64,000 bases of DNA, from contig JABELC010000007.1 in the NCBI GenBank assembly GCA_028455995.1, positions 1,054,001 to 1,118,000 on the forward strand, read 5' to 3'. Source of the DNA: Scleromitrula shiraiana. Taxonomy: Eukaryota; Ascomycota; Leotiomycetes; Helotiales; Sclerotiniaceae. Below the pieces are notes generated by a model. That model ran no database searches. It was not told where the DNA came from and was given only the letters and a program-made list of their open reading frames with translations. Shown here piece by piece: positions 57,229-64,000 of the stretch. Position numbers and translations under genes: made by a program. The stretch's first letter is position 1. Each line of letters starts with the position of its first letter.

Positions 57229-60200
57229 TCAATTCCAACCCAATGAATTCTCAGCCATCATCGGTGCTGAGATTTGTTGAGTTCGAGCTGAATTTCCCGC
57301 ACTTCTTCCACTTCCTCTGCTATCTCTATCATTGGTAGGACCAGGTGTCATACGGCCACCAGACATAAAGGCACCACCCGTATAAGCACCGGATTGTCTC
57401 ATTTCAGCAGGATTCATGAGAGAATTTGATCTTCGGTGGCTAAGCTTGCGTTTCTTATATCGTCGAGCAATGAAGAACATTGCTGCTCCATATGCTGCTG
57501 CAGCGCCAGCAGCTCCTACCACAATACCAGCTGTAGTGCTCTTAACCTTTGGAGATGTATTCTGAGCATCAGTGTTGAAGACTCCACTGCCTCCTGAACC
57601 ATTGGTAGATGTTGAGCTGGAACCCGAGCCAGTATCAGTTCCAGTACCAGAGCCTCCCTCTAGAGTTGATCCTGGTGTAAGTGGAATCGAAGGATTGATA
57701 TAACTGACAAGAGTATTGACAGATGGGTCCGCGTTATTGTAGATGCTTGATGTTGGAGTGTGCAAATTAAGTTCAAGCGTGCTGACCAAATTGGCTGGAA
57801 TATATGCGAGAGCCAATGTGGTAATGAAGTCCATTTGAGATTGTGTGTTATATGGAATAAGACTGTGCATCGTTACCTGATCGTGTTTGATTGATAATCC
57901 ATCTGCAAGACCGACTGGGAGGAACTCAAAGATCTGTGCTGATGAGAGAGGATTTGCAACCACGAATGCATAATTGAGTGGGAATGTGAACCCGATTTGA
58001 ATCAATGTTGAATCTTCAGGCGCCTCTGGAATAGCGCCAGAGGGCGTGATCACCCTTGGTAGACTGGATGCAAGTGCAGTATTGGTAGGTGTAGCTCGCA
58101 TTGTGGATGATGATTGAGCAATGATTGTTTGAGGAAGCCACATAGAGGTTGCATTGTTTGTGGCTGTTGGCAAGATCGTGTAAGGAGTTGTGTAGATGCT
58201 TGATGTCTCAGTAGGTTTCGAGGTGATCGTGGCTGGGCTCTCCAATGAAGTCAAGGAAGCAGTAGAACTAGCAACTGAAGTAATTGGAGATGCTGACGAA
58301 CTTGATGGCAAGGTTTTTGTGGGAGCTGTAGAAGTAACAGATGAGGCAGTTTCGGAACTCTCGGATGTGCGTGTCGCAGATGTAGAGATCACTGACGATC
58401 CTGATGAGGATACACCAGTTTCAGTTGAGTTCTGGGCCGATGTAGCTGAGGCTGTAGTAAGAACACTTGATGATGATGATGACGATGTTAATGATGCAGA
58501 TGTTGAAAGCGTTCCAGAGATAGTTCCTGATGACTCGGTAGCATTTGCAGAAAATCCAGATGAAACGATTGACGTTGAGGATGCTGTTGGAACAGTGACA
58601 ACCCCGGTTCCGGAGCTAGTAACAGAAGCAGTGGAGGATCCAGAAGAAAGACTGGTACCAGATGTAGGAGTAGAGACAATTGACGTATCATTGCTTGTTG
58701 CAGTAACACTCAAAGATGTTGGGATTGAAGAAGAACCGGTTGACGTCAAGGATGATCCAAGACTAATTGAAGTACTCGAAGTAACCCCAGTTCCGAGTGG
58801 AACAGATGTGGCCAAAGTTGAAGAGCTATGACTGGTAATGGAAGTAGCGGATGAGATATCACTGCCGATGCTAGATCCAAGACTAATTGAAATACTCGAA
58901 GTAACCCCAGTTCCGAGTGGAACAGATGTGGCCAAAGTTGAAGAGCTATGACTGGTAATGGAAGTAGCGGATAAGATATCACTGCCGGTACTAGATCCAA
59001 GAATACTAGAGATTATGCTGACCAAGTTTGTGGTAGGTGTGGAACTTGAAGCAAAAGGTGTTGAAGAACCAGATTCTGAGATAATAGACGATGCGCCTGT
59101 GCCACTTACACCAGATGTAATGGTTGGCAGAAGATCTGATGTGGCAGTACCAACAAGTGAAGTAGCACCAGAGGTAAGTGAGGTCAAATCAGATGTTGGG
59201 GTTGGCAAAGCACCTGTACCAGAGCTCAAAAGCGAAGAGGCAACAGATGAAATACTTGGAAGTAATCCAGATGAAGCAGCAGTTCCACTACTTGCGGCAC
59301 CTGATGATGGAGCAGAAGTAGAGGTTGGCAACAAATCCGAGGTTTTAGATCCAATATCTGATGTAACTGATCCAATAGCAGAAGATATAATTGGAACTAA
59401 GCCAGTAGAGGAGGCGGAAGCAGTCGCGGCTGTAGATGTTGGTAGATTTGAGCTTAAAGATCCAATATCTGATGTGACAGATCCAAGAGTAGAGGAAATT
59501 TTGGAAAGAAAGTCGGTTGGTGAGGCTGAACCACTCACACCTGTCGATGTTGGCAATAATGCAGAGGTGAGAGAACCAACAGCAGTTGTAGCCGATGCAA
59601 TTGCAGAAGAGATATCCGAAAGTAAACCAGACGAAGGAATTACAGAGCCAGTAGAAAAAGCTGAGCTTACACCTGTTGCTGGGCTAGTAATTCCAGTAGC
59701 TGAGGCAGGAGCTGAAGCATGTGAATCTGTAGGTGTTGGTAGTAAACCAGATGTGATGGAGCCAACAGCAGATGTAGCTGATCCAAGACCAGTTGAGAGA
59801 TCAGATGTAATTGATGGAAGCAAAGCTGAAGTAGCCACGGCACTAGAAGCCGAAATGACTCCTGTAGATCCTGAGGCATTCAAGTCTGTTGATGGGCTAA
59901 GAGCTGATGAGGCTGACCCAATAATGGATGTGGCATCGGATACAATTGACGAGAGCAAGTTCGAAGCAGCCACAGTACTTGATGCTGAAACGGTACCCGT
60001 TGGGGCAGAAGCGCTCAAAGAGATGGCTGTTGATGTTGGCAAGATATTGGATGTGACCGAGGCAATACCAGATGTAACAGTGCCAACAGCTGATGTAACT
60101 CCAGGTAGAAGACTGGAGACCAAGTTTGAAGTGGCGGAAACGGCATCAGTAGACGAGGGTATGTCCGAAGAAACTGAGCTTGTAGCTTGGGATGCAACGG

Positions 60201-63036
60201 TTGAGGCTGAGTTCGAAGCTGGAGAAGATTCCGATGCAGAAATAGATGAGGCCAATATGCTGCTACCAGTTACAGATGCTGAAGTTGGTAAAACATCAGA
60301 TATAACTGATCCCAAACCTGATGTAACTGAGGAAACAATTGATCCAGCACCGCCGCCAATCACAGATGAGATCAGGTTTGAAGAGGCAGCAGTGCTGGTA
60401 GCTACGGGAACAACAACTGTAGATGGGCCAGTGATACCGGCGGATGTGTCAATTGATGAGCTGACAGAAGCGCTAGAAGCTACAGGGATAACTTCAGTAG
60501 ATGAGCCAGTGATACCAGTAGAGATGTCAATTGATGAGCTGACTCCAGTAGCCGGTCCGCTAATTCCCGTGGAAACAATAGGGTTGGTAGCAGAAATTAC
60601 TATTGAGGAGGCCGCACCAGTGGATGGTCCACTAATTCCAGATGCAGTACTTGTTGCCTGAACATTTGATGAAGCATCAGTGGGCTGAGCCGTGCTTGAA
60701 GAAACACCTGTAGATGGGCCAACAGTTCCTGCCGTGGTTTCAGACGATACTCCTGTAGCAGGTCCGGTAATGCCAGCATCTGAGTTTGAGGATGACGATA
60801 CTGATGGTAAAACAGCACTGGTGACTTGAGAGACGGCAGTTCCAACATTAGATGTCAAACCACCGACTGCACTGCTAACAGCCGTTCCAAGAGATGGCAA
60901 AAGACCAAATGTTGTCGAACTAACTTCAGAGGCTGGTGCAGTTGCTGCAGCAGAACCAGAAAGGAAAACCCCTGAAGATGAGGCTGAAGCTGTTGGTACA
61001 GTTACCACAGACGAAGCATCACTTGAAGATGCTGAGATAATGGTGCTAGAACCAGATAAAACTCCTCCTGGGCCGAATGTAATTCCACTTGTTGAAGATG
61101 AAGCAGCTGATGAAGCCGCGGCACTTTGGGAAGTTATAGTTGGAAGAATTACTGTCGATGGAGTTGATCCAGTGGAAGCAACAATCGGTTCCAATAGATT
61201 AGAAGTCGATGAACTCGCGACAGATGCGATAGATGAAGGAGTCACGACTGAGCTTGGAGAAGATCCGGTCCCAACTGGCTCGCTGGAAATGCTAGAAGAA
61301 GCTTGAGAAGCAATGCTAGACGCCACTGCGCTTGAGACAGCCGTTGAAGGACCAGAAACTCCTGCGGTTATCGAGCTTGAGGATAAGGCTGCTGTAGAAG
61401 ATTGGACACTGGTTTGAACACTTGTTGGTGCAGTTCCTGTTGATGGACCAGAAACACCTGCAGCATCTGACCTTGACTCAATTACGCTAGTTTGAACAGA
61501 AGGAAGTGCGGTTCCAGTAGAAGGACCAGAAACTCCAGAAACGGTTGAACTTGACTCAGTCAAGCTAGTCTGCACAGAGGTTGGAGCACTGCCGGTGGAT
61601 GCGCTTGTAAACCCTTCACTGGCGACGCTGGAGCTTGCAGCAGACGAAATACTTGATGAGCTTGAGATTTGCGGAGTGTCAGTTGATGATGCCGAAGTAT
61701 CGGAGCTAGAAGATTGAGCTGATACAACAGTGGATCCAGTCTCAGTCAAAGCACTGGAAAGACCAACAAGTACATATGAACTGGAAGATGGGGCGCTAGA
61801 AGAGATCACTGGGGCAGTTCCTGTCAAAGGTCCGGAAATTCCATCAGTAGATGTAGAGCTCAAGGGCGAGCTTGCAACATTTGAAGTTGGGATAGATACA
61901 ACAGTAGGCGCAGCTCCTGTGGAAGGTCCAGAGATCTCCGTTGAAATGGCACTTGTAACTGAAGCCGAGCTTGATACACTAGAGGCAACAGAGACTCCTG
62001 TCGAAGAAGTCAAAATGCTGGAAGTAGTTGGTGCTGTTTCAGTAGAGATATCAGATACTACGGCGGAGATAGTGATGGAATTTGAGCTCAAGGAACTGGT
62101 GACTGTCGGGCTAGATAAGTAACTAGATGAAGCTCCTGTTGGGGCACCAGAAATCCCGGCTGAAATCACAACAAGAGTCGAAGCCAAGATTGAACTGCTT
62201 GAAGAGGTTGGAACAGATACAACGGTAGGTGCAGTTCCAGTTGAAGCACCTGGGATCCCATCGGTAGTACTTTCCGCTGTGCTCGAGAGCAAGGAGCTGG
62301 AAGTAAGTATGGACGAGGCTACAGATGCACTGCTCTGAGAGAGGCTTGAAGAGACTCCTGTGGATATTCCAGATACTCCGACAACGGTAGTTTGTGCGGC
62401 ACTAGAGACTAGGGAGCTCGAGGGCACAGTGACTACTGTAGGAGATAGACTAATTTGAGATGAGCTGGGAGAATATCCGGTGGAAACTTCGGAAATTCCA
62501 TCAACGGAGCTTTGAGTAGCACTCGAATAAGTGTAACTCGTTGGCAATACTACTGATGTTGCGGAAGAGCTGATTTTTGAACTCTCAACACTAACAACAC
62601 TCCCTTGAGTTGCGCTGGGAAAGATGGAGCTCGAAGTTGCAGCCACTGTCGATCGAATAGTGGGAGATTGCGCCGCGGGAGTAATTTCAGTTGCCGAGGA
62701 AAGGCTAGTTGGAGAACTTGAACTCAATTCCGACGTATCTGTTACAGCCCCGGTTGCCAAAGATTCGTACACCTTATGATTAGAGACGGTGTTTTTGTTG
62801 CTGTCGTCGACGTTATCTAATGAGTTTACATCATTCTTAAGGGTGGTGGAAGAGCGGAAGTAATCAGACAATGAACGTTTGGCCGGGATATCAACTGATG
62901 GTTGACTATTTGATATTTGTCTTTTAATCTCTCTTGGAAAAAAATACTTGGGTCGTTCGTTCTCCGCGGCATAAGTAAAGGAGGAAAGAACGGCCAATGA
63001 GGCTACTAAAAGCGAAGGTGTATGCATAATTTGCAA
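57229..63036 (-). CDS. msb2: MSB2-type signalling mucin, 1935 aa
   Basis: A plasma-membrane mucin sensor upstream of the filamentous-growth/invasion MAP kinase cascade; in plant-pathogenic fungi Msb2 works with Sho1 in surface sensing and appressorium formation. Single-exon minus-strand gene. Order: a signal peptide (about 1-23, ending TYA); a short basic segment; a huge Ser/Thr-rich domain (about 90-1660) with recurrent GISGPSTGTAPT-like units, surely heavily O-glycosylated; the Hkr1-Msb2 homology region (about 1675-1790: IQIGFTFPLNYAFVV, FLPVGLADGL, TLALAYIPANLVSTLELNL); a Gly/Ser linker; one membrane helix (about 1832-1856, GIVVGAAGAAAAYGAAMFF); and a basic cytoplasmic tail ending MAENSLGWN, the conserved end of filamentous-fungal Msb2. 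Met4 is an alternative start. It is longer than many orthologues because of the repeats. Confidence 0.93.
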   Translation of the reverse strand: MQIMHTPSLLVASLAVLSSFTYAAENERPKYFFPREIKRQISNSQPSVDIPAKRSLSDYFRSSTTLKNDVNSLDNVDDSNKNTVSNHKVYESLATGAVTDTSELSSSSPTSLSSATEITPAAQSPTIRSTVAATSSSIFPSATQGSVVSVESSKISSSATSVVLPTSYTYSSATQSSVDGISEVSTGYSPSSSQISLSPTVVTVPSSSLVSSAAQTTVVGVSGISTGVSSSLSQSSASVASSILTSSSLLSSTAESTTDGIPGASTGTAPTVVSVPTSSSSSILASTLVVISAGISGAPTGASSSYLSSPTVTSSLSSNSITISAVVSDISTETAPTTSSILTSSTGVSVASSVSSSASVTSAISTEISGPSTGAAPTVVSIPTSNVASSPLSSTSTDGISGPLTGTAPVISSSAPSSSSYVLVGLSSALTETGSTVVSAQSSSSDTSASSTDTPQISSSSSISSAASSSVASEGFTSASTGSAPTSVQTSLTESSSTVSGVSGPSTGTALPSVQTSVIESRSDAAGVSGPSTGTAPTSVQTSVQSSTAALSSSSITAGVSGPSTAVSSAVASSIASQASSSISSEPVGTGSSPSSVVTPSSIASVASSSTSNLLEPIVASTGSTPSTVILPTITSQSAAASSAASSSTSGITFGPGGVLSGSSTIISASSSDASSVVTVPTASASSSGVFLSGSAAATAPASEVSSTTFGLLPSLGTAVSSAVGGLTSNVGTAVSQVTSAVLPSVSSSSNSDAGITGPATGVSSETTAGTVGPSTGVSSSTAQPTDASSNVQATSTASGISGPSTGAASSIVISATNPIVSTGISGPATGVSSSIDISTGITGSSTEVIPVASSASVSSSIDTSAGITGPSTVVVPVATSTAASSNLISSVIGGGAGSIVSSVTSGLGSVISDVLPTSASVTGSSILASSISASESSPASNSASTVASQATSSVSSDIPSSTDAVSATSNLVSSLLPGVTSAVGTVTSGIASVTSNILPTSTAISLSASAPTGTVSASSTVAASNLLSSIVSDATSIIGSASSALSPSTDLNASGSTGVISASSAVATSALLPSITSDLSTGLGSATSAVGSITSGLLPTPTDSHASAPASATGITSPATGVSSAFSTGSVIPSSGLLSDISSAIASATTAVGSLTSALLPTSTGVSGSASPTDFLSKISSTLGSVTSDIGSLSSNLPTSTAATASASSTGLVPIISSAIGSVTSDIGSKTSDLLPTSTSAPSSGAASSGTAASSGLLPSISSVASSLLSSGTGALPTPTSDLTSLTSGATSLVGTATSDLLPTITSGVSGTGASSIISESGSSTPFASSSTPTTNLVSIISSILGSSTGSDILSATSITSHSSSTLATSVPLGTGVTSSISISLGSSIGSDISSATSITSHSSSTLATSVPLGTGVTSSTSISLGSSLTSTGSSSIPTSLSVTATSNDTSIVSTPTSGTSLSSGSSTASVTSSGTGVVTVPTASSTSIVSSGFSANATESSGTISGTLSTSASLTSSSSSSSVLTTASATSAQNSTETGVSSSGSSVISTSATRTSESSETASSVTSTAPTKTLPSSSSASPITSVASSTASLTSLESPATITSKPTETSSIYTTPYTILPTATNNATSMWLPQTIIAQSSSTMRATPTNTALASSLPRVITPSGAIPEAPEDSTLIQIGFTFPLNYAFVVANPLSSAQIFEFLPVGLADGLSIKHDQVTMHSLIPYNTQSQMDFITTLALAYIPANLVSTLELNLHTPTSSIYNNADPSVNTLVSYINPSIPLTPGSTLEGGSGTGTDTGSGSSSTSTNGSGGSGVFNTDAQNTSPKVKSTTAGIVVGAAGAAAAYGAAMFFIARRYKKRKLSHRRSNSLMNPAEMRQSGAYTGGAFMSGGRMTPGPTNDRDSRGSGRSAGNSARTQQISAPMMAENSLGWN
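58754..58993 (-). repeat. Recent 120-bp tandem duplication within MSB2
   Basis: Two head-to-tail copies of exactly 120 bases (58754-58873 and 58874-58993) differ at only four positions and encode two 40-residue units containing SITSHSSSTLATSVPLGTGV. A third degenerate start follows at 58994. The in-frame length adds 40 residues to the mucin domain. Confidence 0.95.
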
Positions 63037-64000
63037 ATGTGTCCCAATCCAGATTGTATTATTGGGATATTAGATCTTGGGTATATGGGGCGAAAAAGGT
63101 ATTTCGATCTGAAGTTGAGATTAGTTGAAGCCCAATCCCACAAAATTGGATGAGTATGGCGGTAATAATAAATGATAGTAGGCCACATCCATAGAGAATT
63201 GAGAGGACTAACTGTCAAAACGATAGAATATAACGAGTGTAATTGACAAAAAATGTCAAAGAGTGTGTATATCTATTCGTAAATATAATTATTAGTACTT
63301 TTTGATGAAATTTCAACTTCAACCTCAATATCAAAGTCAATGATCAACATTGATATCATTTCGCAAAATCATAATAGGCCCAGACAAGGAAATAAATGAT
63401 ATCGCAAATCGCAATCACTTTATTCAACAATCCCAAACACCCTCAAAATCCCCGTTTCCTTACTTCTCCTTCTCCTCCTTTCCTATCAAACAATTGAACT
63501 GTCGTGAACGAATATCGACTCACTTATTGTAATTAAAAAGTACCAGTCGGTAATGACTAAAATAGCGATTCTCAAAGGAGTGTCGTGACGAAATGTCGTC
63601 GAGATAAAAGATTTAGAGTGATATGTCCTCCTTTCACAACTTCTTCAAATCGTAGCAAATCATTGACGAGCGACCATTATCCACAAGCCTCTAGAGGCTT
63701 TCTCAATATTAAGGATGTTAACAATCTTCGATGGTATATCTTTATTTAAATCGCAAAGTTTTCGCGTCGATGGTTTTCTTTTCTATTTATGCTGAGGGAA
63801 TGTATGTGGGTGAGCGAGAGAGAATGTGTGGGAGAGAGTGTGGAAGGATTAAAGTTGATGTGAAGTCGGATGTCGTACAGGGAGAGGTTCAGGTTTGGAT
63901 TAGAGAGAGAGAGAGAGAGATAAGGAGACAGAGATAGAGCGAGAGCGAGAGGAAGGAGGTGTGTATGTGTGATAGTGAATAATGAAAGGAAATTATTGAA
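63037..64000. other. Upstream region of MSB2
   Basis: Promoter and leader of MSB2, then nothing recognised up to the window edge. A GA dinucleotide run lies at 63903-63921 with further GAGAGCGAGAG sequence to about 63952. The short open frames at 63350-63532 and 63731-63937 have no domain. Confidence 0.4.

Noticed and set aside
58754..58993. Direct repeats that might suggest a CRISPR-like array
   Set aside because: They are two contiguous 120-bp copies without spacers, lie within a coding mucin domain, and belong to a eukaryotic genome.

Overview
The window is nuclear DNA of a filamentous ascomycete. Genes are split by short introns (about 45-80 nt) with GTAAGT-like donors, CTAAC-type branch sites and YAG acceptors. 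Base composition is AT-rich, and intergenic spaces are long and full of simple repeats. The gene set (2EXR-domain protein, HOS3-type deacetylase, class I chitin synthase, MSB2 mucin, MRP51, Zn2Cys6 factor) is typical of Leotiomycetes. I infer a member of the Sclerotiniaceae (Botrytis/Sclerotinia group) with moderate confidence. I see no bacterial, viral or intact transposon gene.

Layout. 0-10 kb: the 3' end of an acidic protein; a small three-exon gene rebuilt from splice signals (874-1317); an aldehyde dehydrogenase divergent from the ribosome-biogenesis factor ESF2; a WW-like protein; and three small coiled-coil proteins in a row (7.2-9.7 kb). 10-25 kb: a 2EXR protein, then mainly housekeeping genes: queuine tRNA-ribosyltransferase (QTRT1), HOS3-like histone deacetylase, ribosomal protein eS17, the RTR1/RPAP2-type RNA polymerase II CTD phosphatase and the actin-patch SH3 protein BBC1. 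25-41 kb: a secreted aspartic-protease-like protein with an altered first active-site motif, mitoribosomal MRP51, a 5-kb gene-free stretch, a conserved protein of unknown function and a spartin/senescence-domain protein. 41-64 kb: a 5.4-kb gene-free stretch leading into a Zn2Cys6 transcription factor, then class I chitin synthase and the giant signalling mucin MSB2, both on the minus strand.

The genes are independent eukaryotic units and not an operon or an evident metabolite cluster. Themes are RNA and ribosome biology (ESF2, QTRT1, eS17, RTR1, MRP51) and the cell surface or cortex (BBC1, chitin synthase, MSB2).

The points most worth checking are the hidden small gene near 1 kb, the group of three small coiled-coil genes, the transcription factor whose first in-frame AUG is made by splicing, the protease-like protein with DFGS in place of DTGS, and the recent 120-bp duplication inside MSB2. 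Exon boundaries were worked out by eye from frame continuity and splice consensus. Family assignments rest on recognised motifs, not on database searches.
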